Assembly: GCA_050179115.1 (NCBI GenBank)
Contig: JBFXFL010000024.1
Span: forward strand, 1 to 44,022
Length of the DNA: 44,022 bases
Origin: JAGPUQ01 sp050179115
Lineage (GTDB): Bacteria; Pseudomonadota; Gammaproteobacteria; Pseudomonadales; Porticoccaceae
Reading direction: 5' to 3'
Notes under the pieces: model-generated
What the model was told of the DNA's origin: nothing
The model's input: the letters and a program-made list of their open reading frames with translations, nothing else
Databases searched by the model: none
Shown here: positions 16,162-23,637 of the stretch, piece by piece
Layout of the letters: each line of letters starts with the position of its first letter
Numbering within the stretch: position 1 is the stretch's first letter
Made by a program: the position numbers and the translations under genes

Positions 16162-16673
16162 GGCGCGGAACTCCCTGGGGTGTCAGTGTCAGTGTCAGTG
16201 TCAGTGTCAGTGTCAGTGTCAGTGCCGGTGTCGCGCGCGGCGCGGGCGGCATGGCCGGCTTTCATGGCATCGGCCACTTCGGGCGGAGTGTAGTTCTCAT
16301 CGTGCTTGGCCAGCACCTGGTCCGCTTCCAGCACCCGTCCGGAACGCAGGTAACCGGCGGCGACCGCCGCTTCACCTTCACCAAAGAGGTCGGGCAGAAT
16401 CCCGGTGTAGCGCACCGGCAATTCGGCATTGCCGTCGGTGAGGCGAAAATTCACACCGAGATCGCCCGGCGTCCGCGTCAGGCTGCCGCGTACCACCATA
16501 CCGCCGACCCGGATGCGCACATCACCGGGGACGGAGTCGGCCGCCACCTGACTCGGCGTGTAAAAAAAATTCATGTTCTGGCGCAATGCATAGGTCGCGA
16601 GCGCGACGCCGATCGAACTCACCACCAGAATGAAGACCACCACCAGCAGGCGGCGTTTGCGCAGCGGATGCAT
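16158..16673 (-). CDS. ccmE: Heme chaperone CcmE
   Basis: A 171-residue membrane-anchored periplasmic heme chaperone. An N-terminal anchor (about 8-28) is followed by an OB-fold beta-barrel. The covalent heme-binding histidine is His124 in AKHDENYTPPEV, with Tyr128 as axial ligand in the HxxxY motif. The start ATG at 16673 overlaps the ccmD stop (TGATG); a longer frame to 16730 is not needed. The C-terminal tail is odd: a run of alternating Thr-Asp encoded by seven perfect GTGTCA hexamers (as written on the plus strand) plus degenerate copies, ending PGSSAP. CcmE tails are naturally flexible and variable, so the repeat is probably tolerated. Confidence 0.94.
   Translation of the reverse strand: MHPLRKRRLLVVVFILVVSSIGVALATYALRQNMNFFYTPSQVAADSVPGDVRIRVGGMVVRGSLTRTPGDLGVNFRLTDGNAELPVRYTGILPDLFGEGEAAVAAGYLRSGRVLEADQVLAKHDENYTPPEVADAMKAGHAARAARDTGTDTDTDTDTDTDTDTPGSSAP
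16180..16221 (+). repeat. Hexanucleotide microsatellite (GTGTCA)x7 in ccmE
   Basis: Seven perfect GTGTCA units, followed by two degenerate units (GTGCCG, GTGTCG), code for the Thr-Asp tail of CcmE on the minus strand. The unit is 6 bp, so copy-number change keeps the reading frame. The array ends about 20 bp from the overlapping ccmE stop and ccmF GTG start. Confidence 0.95.
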
Positions 16674-16855
16674 CAGCGATTTTGCTCCCGCGCGGCCGCC
16701 TGGCGCGCCGCTTCGAGGATGGTCCGGCACCGGCGCAGCGGCTGTGCAATCAGCCCGACCAGTACCACCAGGGCAATGCCGTAGGCGCTCCAGACATAGG
16801 CTCCGTGTCCGCCCATGGCCAGAAATTCGGTAATGCTGTGAAACTGCGGGCTCAA
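16673..16855 (-). CDS. ccmD: Heme exporter protein CcmD
   Basis: A 60-residue small membrane protein that stabilises the CcmABC complex and helps release holo-CcmE. It reads SPQFHSITEFLAMGGHGAYV followed by a single helix (about residues 19-39) and a basic tail (LRRCRTILEAARQAAAREQNR region), the usual CcmD layout including the MGGHGAYVW motif. The start appears to be a TTG at 16855 that overlaps the ccmC stop (TTGA). The first ATG is at codon 14, after conserved residues, so TTG is preferred. The stop overlaps the ccmE start. Confidence 0.88.
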   Translation of the reverse strand: MSPQFHSITEFLAMGGHGAYVWSAYGIALVVLVGLIAQPLRRCRTILEAARQAAAREQNR

Positions 16856-17607
16856 CCTTGCTGCCTCCTCGCGACCAGATCCAGAACCCAGCCGCTGCGG
16901 CGCTCGCGTGCCAGGATTTCCGCGCGGGTGTTGAGAATCAGCACCAGCGCGTAAAACACATACAGCCCCACAATCATCACCAGCAGCGGCTTGAACATGT
17001 CCGGATGCATGCTGGGGGCCGACGTGAGCCGGATGGTCGCGGGCTGATGCAGGCTGTACCACCAGTCCACGGACTTGTAGATGATGGGAATGTTCACCGT
17101 GCCCACCAGCGCCAGCACCGCGCATGCACGGCCGGCGGCTTCCCGACTGGAAAATGCCTGGCGCAGCGCCACCATACCCAGATAGAGAAACAGCAGCACC
17201 AGCATGGAGGTGATGCGGGCATCCCACACCCAATAGGTGCCCCAGGTGGGCTTGCCCCAGACGGCGCCGCTGAACAGCGCGACGAAGGTTAGCGCCGCAC
17301 CGAGCGGGGCCGCTGCCGTCATCACCATGTCGGCCAGCTTCATCCGCCAGATCAGGTGCACGGCGCCGGCCGCCGCCATCACGTAATAGCCCGCGAGCGC
17401 CAGAAACGACACCGGCACATGAATGTAGATGATCCGGAAACTGTTGCCCTGGCGTGCATCGGCTGGCGCGTACACCAGCCCCCATATCAGACCCACCCCC
17501 AGCAGCAGCGCCGCGGCTACCGCCAACCAGGGCAGCCAGTAACCGCTCGCCCGGTAAAATCCCGGTGGTGATCCCAACCGATGGAACCACTGCCATCTTC
17601 TAGCCAT
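16852..17607 (-). CDS. ccmC: Heme exporter protein CcmC
   Basis: A 251-residue six-helix membrane protein that loads heme onto CcmE. The WWD-type heme motif is visible as WGKPTWGTYWVWDARITS. Conserved histidines flank it in RIIYIHVPVSF (about residue 63) and SLHQPATI (about 186). N-terminal MARRWQWFHRLGSPPGFY is typical of the family. The start ATG at 17607 overlaps the end of ccmB by 8 bp, and the stop overlaps the ccmD TTG. Length and topology are normal. Confidence 0.95.
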   Translation of the reverse strand: MARRWQWFHRLGSPPGFYRASGYWLPWLAVAAALLLGVGLIWGLVYAPADARQGNSFRIIYIHVPVSFLALAGYYVMAAAGAVHLIWRMKLADMVMTAAAPLGAALTFVALFSGAVWGKPTWGTYWVWDARITSMLVLLFLYLGMVALRQAFSSREAAGRACAVLALVGTVNIPIIYKSVDWWYSLHQPATIRLTSAPSMHPDMFKPLLVMIVGLYVFYALVLILNTRAEILARERRSGWVLDLVARRQQG

Positions 17608-18295
17608 CGATCCCCACCCGCAATGCGGCTGCCGCCGCGAAAGGTGCTACCGCCAGCGCCAGCGCGGCCATGGCGCCCAACAGCGCCAGTGGTCCCCCGA
17701 TGCCGCCACCGGCGACCGCTTGGGTCACCGCACTGGTGCCGAAAATCAACACCGGCACATAGAGCGGCAGCACCAGCAGGGACAGCAGCACACTGCGCCC
17801 CCCCAGTGCCACCGTCAACGCACCGCCCACGGCGCCCAGCAGACTGAACACCAGGGTTCCCAGCGCCAGCCCGGCCAGCAGGGGCAGGAAACCCGGCTCC
17901 GGCAAGGCAAGCATCAAGCCGAGCAGCGGCGACAGCAGGGTAATGGGCAATCCTATCACCAGCCAGTGCGCCGTCACCTTGGCCAGCACCAGCAACCACA
18001 GCGGCTGCGGCGACAACACCAGATACTCCAGTGCCCCATCGACGAAATCCTCGTGAAACAGCGCATCCGCCGCCAGCAGCGTGCCGAGCAGCGCCATGAT
18101 CCAGACCATCCCGGGCGCGAGCCGCGTCAACAACGCTGGTTCCGGTCCCACCGCCAGGGGTACCAGCGCGGTCACCATGACGAAAAAAATCAGCGGGTTC
18201 ACCGCCTGCCCGCGCTGGCGCCAGGCGAGTTGCAGGTCGCGGCGCAGCAGCGCGCCAAATCCCGCGGCCAGCCCTGGCAGTGCCGGTGTTTCCAC
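17600..18295 (-). CDS. ccmB: Heme exporter protein CcmB
   Basis: A 231-residue membrane subunit of the CcmAB ABC transporter that drives holo-CcmE release from CcmC. Six hydrophobic segments follow an N-terminal LLRRDLQLAWRQRGQAVNPL, the family's cytosolic start. FHEDFVDGALEYLVLSP contains the conserved coupling region. The gene starts 3 nt after the ccmA stop, so the two are coupled, and it overlaps ccmC at its end. There is nothing unusual in length. Confidence 0.94.
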   Translation of the reverse strand: METPALPGLAAGFGALLRRDLQLAWRQRGQAVNPLIFFVMVTALVPLAVGPEPALLTRLAPGMVWIMALLGTLLAADALFHEDFVDGALEYLVLSPQPLWLLVLAKVTAHWLVIGLPITLLSPLLGLMLALPEPGFLPLLAGLALGTLVFSLLGAVGGALTVALGGRSVLLSLLVLPLYVPVLIFGTSAVTQAVAGGGIGGPLALLGAMAALALAVAPFAAAAALRVGIDG

Positions 18296-18298
18296 GGT

Positions 18299-18919
18299 TT
18301 ACTCCGCCAGCGCCAACTGTTGCACCCCGGACAGTGCCAGCGGTTGATGGCTGCTGAACACCACCGCGCCGCCGACCGCCCGGTGTTGCCGCAGCAATTC
18401 CTCGACCTGGGCGGTTCCGTCCCGGTCAATGGCGGTCAGGGGTTCATCCAGAATCCACAGCGTCGCACCGGACAGCGGCAATCGCGCCAGCGCGACGCGC
18501 CGCAACAGTCCGGCCGAAAGTTGCGCGCAGGGAATATCGGCCCACTCGGTCAGTCCGAGCCGTGCGAGGGCCGCATCCACCCGCTCCCGGTACTGGGGAA
18601 AGAGTCCGCCGAACCAGCGCAGATTCTCGCGCGGCGAGAGCGCCCGTTTCAGTCCCGGGGTGTGACCGATGAACGCCAGCTCCGCAAGATAGCGGCTGCG
18701 TTGCCGAGACAGCGGCGCGCCGCGCCAGCTGAGACTGCCCGCCGCGGGCGTCAGCGCGGTGGAGAGGACTCGCAGCAGGGTGGTCTTGCCGGCACCGTTG
18801 GCGCCGAGAATCTGGAGGATGTCGCCGCTGCGCACCGCGCCGCACAGACCCGCGAACAGCGGCACATCATTGCGCTCGAAAGTCAGGTCCCGGAATTCGA
18901 GCAGCGGCGCCGGCGACAC
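18299..18919 (-). CDS. ccmA: Heme exporter ATP-binding protein CcmA
   Basis: A 206-residue ABC ATPase of the CcmABCDE heme-handling complex. The Walker A motif GANGAGKT lies at residues 39-46, the signature motif appears as LSAGLLRRVALARL, Walker B as LWILDEP, and the switch histidine is in VVFSSHQPL. The start is a GTG at 18919 with GGGAG about 9 nt upstream. It is the first gene of the nine-gene ccm operon, which runs to 11890 in the order ABCDEFGHI. The upstream gap contains a strong palindrome (19001-19034) that separates it from the small-protein gene. Confidence 0.95.
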   Translation of the reverse strand: MSPAPLLEFRDLTFERNDVPLFAGLCGAVRSGDILQILGANGAGKTTLLRVLSTALTPAAGSLSWRGAPLSRQRSRYLAELAFIGHTPGLKRALSPRENLRWFGGLFPQYRERVDAALARLGLTEWADIPCAQLSAGLLRRVALARLPLSGATLWILDEPLTAIDRDGTAQVEELLRQHRAVGGAVVFSSHQPLALSGVQQLALAE

Positions 18920-19000
18920 AGGGTACTCCCGATAAAACCGGGCGCATTATGCCGGAATCGGCGCACGCGGAAAAACGCGGCCCCGCGACCAAGTGGAACA

Positions 19001-19034
19001 CCCCGATTCGCCACCCCAGGGTGGCGAATCGGGG
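19001..19034. terminator. 34-bp near-perfect palindrome, possible terminator
   Basis: CCCCGATTCGCCACCC and GGGTGGCGAATCGGGG are exact 16-base complements around a 2-base centre. It lies 8 bp past the stop of the small-protein gene and about 80 bp upstream of ccmA. No T-run follows on either strand, so it is not a classical intrinsic terminator. It may block exonucleases, end transcripts with Rho, or be a protein-binding site. Confidence 0.5.
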
Positions 19035-19042
19035 CATCGGCG

Positions 19043-19231
19043 TCAGTCGAGATCCCGTTCGAGGTCGAAATCGTAATCCCGGATCAGCTTTTCGAGACGA
19101 CGCTGTTCCAGCTTTTCTTCCAGACGCTTGCGGGCTTCCATATCGATGATCAACCGCCGCTTGTCCAGAACACCATGAAACGAATCGCTCTGGTTCTCGA
19201 GAAGCCCCGGCTCGATGTCTGTTTCAATCAT
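19043..19231 (-). CDS. Small highly charged helical protein (PA3496-like)
   Basis: A 62-residue acidic and basic helical protein without membrane segments. An acidic N-terminus (MIETDIEPGLLENQSD) precedes a long amphipathic helix rich in Arg, Glu and Leu (RRLIIDMEARKRLEEKLEQR...) and an acidic end (DYDFDLERDLD). The KRR-x6-E-x3-LEE-x-RRL pattern is reminiscent of the small PA3496-type putative regulators of gammaproteobacteria, a guess from pattern alone. I chose the internal ATG at 19231; the frame reaches 19330, but that part lacks protein-like character. It is monocistronic, between a strong palindrome downstream and an AT-rich stretch upstream. Confidence 0.6.
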   Translation of the reverse strand: MIETDIEPGLLENQSDSFHGVLDKRRLIIDMEARKRLEEKLEQRRLEKLIRDYDFDLERDLD

Positions 19232-19338
19232 GCTGCAAAATCCCCTCGCGCAATGGTCCGGCCGGGTATGGGTCCAGCCGGTTGTGGGAGACACGTGCGA
19301 AGACGTGCCACGCGCGCACGGTAAGTCCAATCAAACTC

Positions 19339-19388
19339 TTGGTCAAGAAATTTTATTTCAATAAAATCATCATGTTATATAAATATTC
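19339..19388 (-). promoter_or_regulatory. AT-rich patch with inverted repeat, possible promoter/terminator region
   Basis: This is one of the few AT-rich stretches in the window. It includes the inverted repeat ATTTTATT-tc-AATAAAAT (19350-19367). On the minus strand it carries a TTGACC hexamer (19346-19341) with a poor -10 17 bp further on. It separates the end of the glycosyltransferase gene from the small-protein gene, so it may combine a transcript end and a promoter. Confidence 0.3.
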
Positions 19389-20012
19389 TCAAAAAATACC
19401 CAGCTCCTTTACCAATTCCAGGTCAGCGGGATCATCAATATCGGACAGTGCCGGCAACTCGCGCCAGCGCCAGCCCAGGTTTCGCAACCGGTCGCGCGTC
19501 TGTTCCAGCACCTGCCCGGTGCCCCAAGCGATGCCCGCGAACAATTGGGGATGGTTGCGCTTGAGTCCCAGCAGCACATAGCCGCCGTCCACGGCCGGCC
19601 CGAGTACGGCGTCCACATCGGGGGCAAGCAAGAGATGAAACGCCTGCAACAGGTAGCGCGTCGAAAAAAACGGGCAATCGCTGCCGACCAGCACTACCGG
19701 ACGGGCGCGCGGCAGCGCCGTCTCGAACGCGTGCCACATCCGCTCACCGAGATCGTCGCCGGCCTGCATTACCGAGGGCGCCAAATCGGCCAGCGCGGTG
19801 AAAAACGGATGGGGCGCGCTGATCCACAGTTCCACCGGCGCCAACCGTGCCAACGCCAGCTTGCCGAGCGTATGGCGAACCAGGGTCCGATGCAGCTCGG
19901 CACTCTGTTCGCCGGAGAGGACCGGATGCATGCGCGACTTGACCTGTCCCGGCACCGGCGCCTTGGCGAACTGGATCAGCAGCCCCCGGGGATAGTGAAA
20001 CGCGATGTCCAA
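19389..20012 (-). CDS. TIGR04282/DUF2064 family glycosyltransferase
   Basis: A 207-residue GT-A-fold protein of the DUF2064 family, which is linked in some bacteria to arsenosugar synthesis but is otherwise uncharacterised. The N-terminal nucleotide-binding segment is LIQFAKAPVPGQVKSRM. The metal/nucleotide region is VVLVGSDCPFF (about 105-115), and VDAVLGPAVDGGYVLLGL and SDIDDPADL are the family's later signatures. The start is a TTG at 20012 with AGGAG about 6 nt upstream, better than any ATG. No arsenic genes are nearby, so the physiological acceptor is open. Confidence 0.85.
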   Translation of the reverse strand: MDIAFHYPRGLLIQFAKAPVPGQVKSRMHPVLSGEQSAELHRTLVRHTLGKLALARLAPVELWISAPHPFFTALADLAPSVMQAGDDLGERMWHAFETALPRARPVVLVGSDCPFFSTRYLLQAFHLLLAPDVDAVLGPAVDGGYVLLGLKRNHPQLFAGIAWGTGQVLEQTRDRLRNLGWRWRELPALSDIDDPADLELVKELGIF

Positions 20013-20202
20013 CAGAATCTCCTGCGCCGTGGTGCTGGCGCCGTTACACGCACGCGACCGACACAGGTTGTTGGCCTTTCCACCGAGCCCTGCAACCCAT
20101 CCAGAATCCCGCCTCCAACCCGCGCCGGAATCTTCCGCGGGTCATCTTTCAGCAAGCTTTTCCTGCGTGAGTCCGGCGTCGGCATCCGGCAGCCGCAATG
20201 TC

Positions 20203-20247
20203 CCGGTCGCCGGCTTCGCGGTCGCTGGATTCCCGGTCGCTGAAGGA
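20203..20247. repeat. 15-bp tandem repeat, three copies
   Basis: Three head-to-tail copies of a (C/G)CGGTCGC(T/C)GGATTC-like unit lie in the 392-bp gene-free stretch 20013-20404, between the divergent glycosyltransferase and marR genes. Two differences mark the second and third copies. The repeat would encode VAGF on the plus strand, but I see no supported gene there. The rest of the stretch holds only the marR promoter region. Confidence 0.6.
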
Positions 20248-20338
20248 AGCCCCAATTCGGGACAGATCAATCCTCCAAACCCGCGCGTACCGACGGACAA
20301 GGTAGCGGATTTTACGTCCATCAGGGAGCTTCCCGGCA

Positions 20339-20376
20339 TTGAAATATTCAATTCATCTAGTATATAAACAATACTA
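20339..20376 (+). promoter_or_regulatory. marR promoter with MarR-type operator over the -10
   Basis: TTGAAA (20339-20344), a 16-bp spacer and TATATA (20361-20366) form a good sigma-70 promoter in an otherwise GC-rich region. The inverted repeat TAGTAT-N7-ATACTA (20358-20376) covers the -10, the usual place for autorepression by a MarR-family protein. The marR start lies about 29 bp downstream with GAGGAG as ribosome-binding site. Confidence 0.65.
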
Positions 20377-20404
20377 TATGTAAAACCTGTTAGAGGAGCT
20401 CCCC

Positions 20405-20836
20405 TTGCAGCCCCACCGGAACGACGGCTTCGGATTTCTGCTGTCCGATATTTCACGCCTGATGCGGCGGGCGTTTCAGAGTCGCCTGCGGGACACCGAT
20501 CTGACCCTGGCACAGGCGCGCGCGCTGGTGCACCTGTCCCGCCGCGAGGGTCTGCGCCAGGTGGAATTGGCCGAACTGCTCGAAATTCAACCCATCAACG
20601 TCGCCCGGATTGTCGATCAGCTGGCCGCCAAGGAACTGGTCGAACGTCGCCCCGACCCGACGGATCGCCGCGCCTACCGGCTTTTCCTCACCCCGCGTGC
20701 AGCCCAGCCCCTGGCGAACATCAAGCAGGTGGCCGCCGCGATTCGCGCGCATGCCCTGCGCAATCTGGATCCGGAGCAGGCCGCCCTGGCGGCCAGCGTA
20801 CTGCAGGCCATCCGCGACAACCTCGCCGCACCCTGA
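20405..20836 (+). CDS. MarR-family transcriptional regulator
   Basis: A 143-residue dimeric winged-helix repressor, probably controlling itself and the efflux genes behind it. The first helix (FGFLLSDISRLMRRAFQSRL) belongs to the dimer interface. The winged helix-turn-helix is LRQVELAELLEIQPINVARI followed by VDQLAAKELVERRPDPTDRR, in which the conserved DxR of the wing is seen. The C-terminal helix QAALAASVLQAIRDNL completes the dimer domain. The start is a TTG at 20405 with GAGGAG 7 nt upstream. The next gene, a membrane fusion protein, starts 39 bp after its stop. The ligand is unknown; MarR/EmrR relatives respond to phenolic or lipophilic compounds. Confidence 0.9.
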   Translation: MQPHRNDGFGFLLSDISRLMRRAFQSRLRDTDLTLAQARALVHLSRREGLRQVELAELLEIQPINVARIVDQLAAKELVERRPDPTDRRAYRLFLTPRAAQPLANIKQVAAAIRAHALRNLDPEQAALAASVLQAIRDNLAAP

Positions 20837-20875
20837 TCCTCCCCGATCTTCGACCTTTTTCAGGAATAAAGCGCC

Positions 20876-21979
20876 ATGAGTAGTGTTCCAGTGACCGACG
20901 CAGCCAGCACCGCGCCAAACTCGCCAGCCCCCCGCATGGCCTCTCCCATGGCCTCTCGCAGACGGCTCCTGCTGGTGTTCATTCCGCTCGCCGCGGCGGT
21001 CGTCGGCTTGTTGGTGTATCTGCACGGCGGGCGCTTCGTCGACACTGATAACGCCTACATCAAGGCGGACAAGGTCCCGGTCAGCGCAGAGATCGCCGGG
21101 ACCATCAAGGAGGTTTTGGTGCGGGAAAACCAGACCGTTATCGCCGGCGATCCCTTGTTCCGCATCGATGACGCGCCGTTTCAGATCGCCGTCGCCAGGG
21201 CCGAGGCGCGACTTCTGCAGACGCGCACGGATCTGCTCGCACTGAAAGCCAGCTACCGCGAGAAGCAGGCCGAGATCGTGCTCGCCCGCACGCGGCTGGC
21301 CTTTGCCCGCCGCGATCTGCACCGCCAGGTCGAACTGGCGGACAAGCATTTCGTGTCCAGGTTCCAGGTCGACCAGGCGCAGCAGAATGCCGACATCGCC
21401 GCGCAGCAAATCAAGGCGCTGGAACAGGATCTGGCCCGTATCGCCGAGACCCTCGGTGGCGGTCCCGACGTCGCTGTCGAAGCCCACCCCAGCTACCTGT
21501 CCGCGCTGGCTGAACTCAGTCAGGCGCAACTGGATCTCGCGCGTATCGAGGTGCGGGCGCCGGCGACGGGTACCGTCAACCGACTGCCGAAGCCGGGTCA
21601 ATATGTGGACGCCGGGGCAACTGCCATGTCGTTGGTTATCGACGGCAGCCTGTGGATCGAAGCCAACTTTGTCGAGACCGATCTCACCTACGTGCGTCCC
21701 GGCCAGCCGGTGAGAATTGAGGTGGACACCTTTCCGGGCGTCGAGTGGACCGGTACCGTCGAGAGCCTGAGCCCGGCCACCGGTGCCGAGTTCGCGGTCA
21801 TACCGGCGCAAAACGCCTCCGGCAACTGGGTGAAAATCACCCAGCGCGTGCCGGTGCGGATACGCTTCGACAAGGCGGACAACAACGATCATCCACAGGC
21901 CAAATTGCGCGCCGGCCTGAGCACCTGGGTTGAAATCGATACCGGACACCGTCGTCGCCTGTTTGGCCAGGGACTGTAG
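20876..21979 (+). CDS. emrA: EmrA/HlyD-type membrane fusion protein of a drug efflux pump
   Basis: A 367-residue periplasmic adaptor that links the inner membrane transporter to an outer membrane channel. A single N-terminal helix (about 28-48) is followed by FVDTDNAYIKADKVPVSAEI, the family's opening motif, and the first lipoyl half (GTIKEVLVRENQTVIAGDPL). A long coiled-coil hairpin (about 100-205) leads to the second lipoyl half (IEVRAPATGTVNRLPKPGQY) and a beta-barrel domain (VRIEVDTFPGVEWTGTVESL). Length and order match EmrA. It is the middle gene of marR-emrA-emrB, with 8 bp to emrB. The outer membrane partner (TolC-type) is not in this window. Confidence 0.92.
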   Translation: MSSVPVTDAASTAPNSPAPRMASPMASRRRLLLVFIPLAAAVVGLLVYLHGGRFVDTDNAYIKADKVPVSAEIAGTIKEVLVRENQTVIAGDPLFRIDDAPFQIAVARAEARLLQTRTDLLALKASYREKQAEIVLARTRLAFARRDLHRQVELADKHFVSRFQVDQAQQNADIAAQQIKALEQDLARIAETLGGGPDVAVEAHPSYLSALAELSQAQLDLARIEVRAPATGTVNRLPKPGQYVDAGATAMSLVIDGSLWIEANFVETDLTYVRPGQPVRIEVDTFPGVEWTGTVESLSPATGAEFAVIPAQNASGNWVKITQRVPVRIRFDKADNNDHPQAKLRAGLSTWVEIDTGHRRRLFGQGL

Positions 21980-21987
21980 GCCTTAGC

Positions 21988-23517
21988 GTGAACGCAGAAA
22001 GCATTGCCAACAATCGCGGCTTCGTCACCCTCGCGGTGATGCTGGCGACCATCATGCAGGGCCTCGACACCACCATCGCCAACGTGTCGCTGCCGCACAT
22101 GCAGGGCACCATGGGCGCCACCCAGGACCAGATCTCCTGGGTGCTGACGTCCTATATCGTCGCCGCCGCGATCGCGATGCCGCTGACCGGCTTCATCAGC
22201 GCGCGCATTGGCCGCAAGCGCCTGTTCATGCTGGCTGTGGTGGGCTTCACCGTCGCCTCCATGCTCTGTGGCGCGGCCCAGAACCTCACTCAGATCGTCG
22301 CGTTCCGGATCATGCAAGGCATATTCGGCGCCAGCCTGGTACCACTGTCGCAGGCGGTTTTGTTGGACACCTATCCACCTCACAAGCACGGCTCGGCAAT
22401 GGCGATGTGGGGCGTCGGCGTGATGGTCGGCCCCATTCTCGGTCCGACCCTGGGCGGCTGGCTGACGGAGTACTACAACTGGCGCTGGGTGTTCTACATC
22501 AATCTGCCGTTTGGCATTCTGGCCTGGCTCGGCCTGGCCGTCGCCGTGCGCGAGACGCCGCTCGACCGCCAGCGTCGCTTCGACATGATGGGCTTTGCCT
22601 TTCTCGCCGCGGGTATCGGCGCACTGCAGATGATGCTCGACCGGGGTGAATCCCTCGACTGGTTCGCAAACCCTGAAATCGTCATCGAACTGCTACTGGC
22701 CGTGACCTTCCTCTACCTGTTCATCGCCCATATTCTGACGGCGAAGCATCCTTTCGTCGAACTACACCTGTTCAGCGACCGCAATTTCAGCATCGGCCTG
22801 ATCTGCATCTTCATGGTCGGCATCATCCTGTTTGCCACCATGGCGTTGCTGCCGCCGTTTCTGCAAAACCTGCTGAACTATCCGGTGGTGGATGCCGGCT
22901 ATCTGCTCGCGCCGCGCGGTATCGGCACCATGTTCGCGATGATGCTGGTGGGCAGATTGTCAGGCAGGGTCGACCCCCGCCACCAGATCGCATTCGGTTT
23001 GCTGCTGACCAGTTTTGCGATGTGGGAAATGACCCAATTCAACCTCGACATCTCCCAATGGGATCTGATTCGCACCGGCATTACCCAGGGTTTTGGCCTC
23101 GGTTTTGTGTTTGTCCCGATGACCACCATCAGCTTCTCGACGCTGGCCCCGCGCTACCGCAACGATGGCACCGCACTGTTCAGCCTGATGCGCAACATAG
23201 GCAGCAGCATCGGCATCTCCATCGTCATCAGTCAGTTGTCGCGCAACACGCAGGCAAACCACGCCGCGCTTGCCGATTTCATCGACCCCTATCGACTCGC
23301 AGTCAAACAGGCGGTGGAGGCCGGCACCGTGCAACTCGACTCTGTACAGGGCCTCGCCGCGATCAATGCCGAGGTCACGCGGCAGGCCACCATGCTCGCC
23401 TACCTGCAGGACTTCCGCTTGATGATGTGGATCGGCCTGGTGAGCGTGCCGTTGATCTTTTTGCTCCGGGCACCGCCAAAGACCGTCCGCGCGGAACCGC
23501 CCATCGTGGCGGAGTGA
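21988..23517 (+). CDS. emrB: DHA2-family multidrug efflux MFS transporter (EmrB-like)
   Basis: A 509-residue, 14-helix drug:proton antiporter of the major facilitator superfamily. Motif D1 (MLATIMQGLDTTIANVSLPH), motif A (GFISARIGRKRLFM) and motif C in helix 5 (GVGVMVGPILGPTLGGWL) are all visible. WRWVFYINLPFG is the usual following segment. The long C-terminal loop before the last helix (QANHAALADFIDPYRLAVKQ) is typical of EmrB. The start is a GTG at 21988, 8 bp after emrA. It ends the operon; the 120 bp behind it, up to cobB, show no clear terminator. Substrates are probably lipophilic or uncoupler-type compounds, by analogy. Confidence 0.93.
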   Translation: MNAESIANNRGFVTLAVMLATIMQGLDTTIANVSLPHMQGTMGATQDQISWVLTSYIVAAAIAMPLTGFISARIGRKRLFMLAVVGFTVASMLCGAAQNLTQIVAFRIMQGIFGASLVPLSQAVLLDTYPPHKHGSAMAMWGVGVMVGPILGPTLGGWLTEYYNWRWVFYINLPFGILAWLGLAVAVRETPLDRQRRFDMMGFAFLAAGIGALQMMLDRGESLDWFANPEIVIELLLAVTFLYLFIAHILTAKHPFVELHLFSDRNFSIGLICIFMVGIILFATMALLPPFLQNLLNYPVVDAGYLLAPRGIGTMFAMMLVGRLSGRVDPRHQIAFGLLLTSFAMWEMTQFNLDISQWDLIRTGITQGFGLGFVFVPMTTISFSTLAPRYRNDGTALFSLMRNIGSSIGISIVISQLSRNTQANHAALADFIDPYRLAVKQAVEAGTVQLDSVQGLAAINAEVTRQATMLAYLQDFRLMMWIGLVSVPLIFLLRAPPKTVRAEPPIVAE

Positions 23518-23637
23518 TGCCAACTCGCCGCAAACCGAAGCTGTCCGCCGAACGCGCCCCGCAGCAACCTGAATTACCCACCGAAATCCCACGTTCTGTA
23601 CCATGCGCGCATCACCGCCAGAATCCGCAGCCGCGCC

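Noticed and set aside
16180..16221. Regular repeats considered as a CRISPR array
   Set aside because: 6-bp units without spacers, inside the ccmE coding frame.
13549..16293. 914-codon open frame on the plus strand opposite ccmF and ccmG
   Set aside because: Antisense of well supported ccm genes; Gln, His, Arg and Pro-rich composition typical of a shadow frame.
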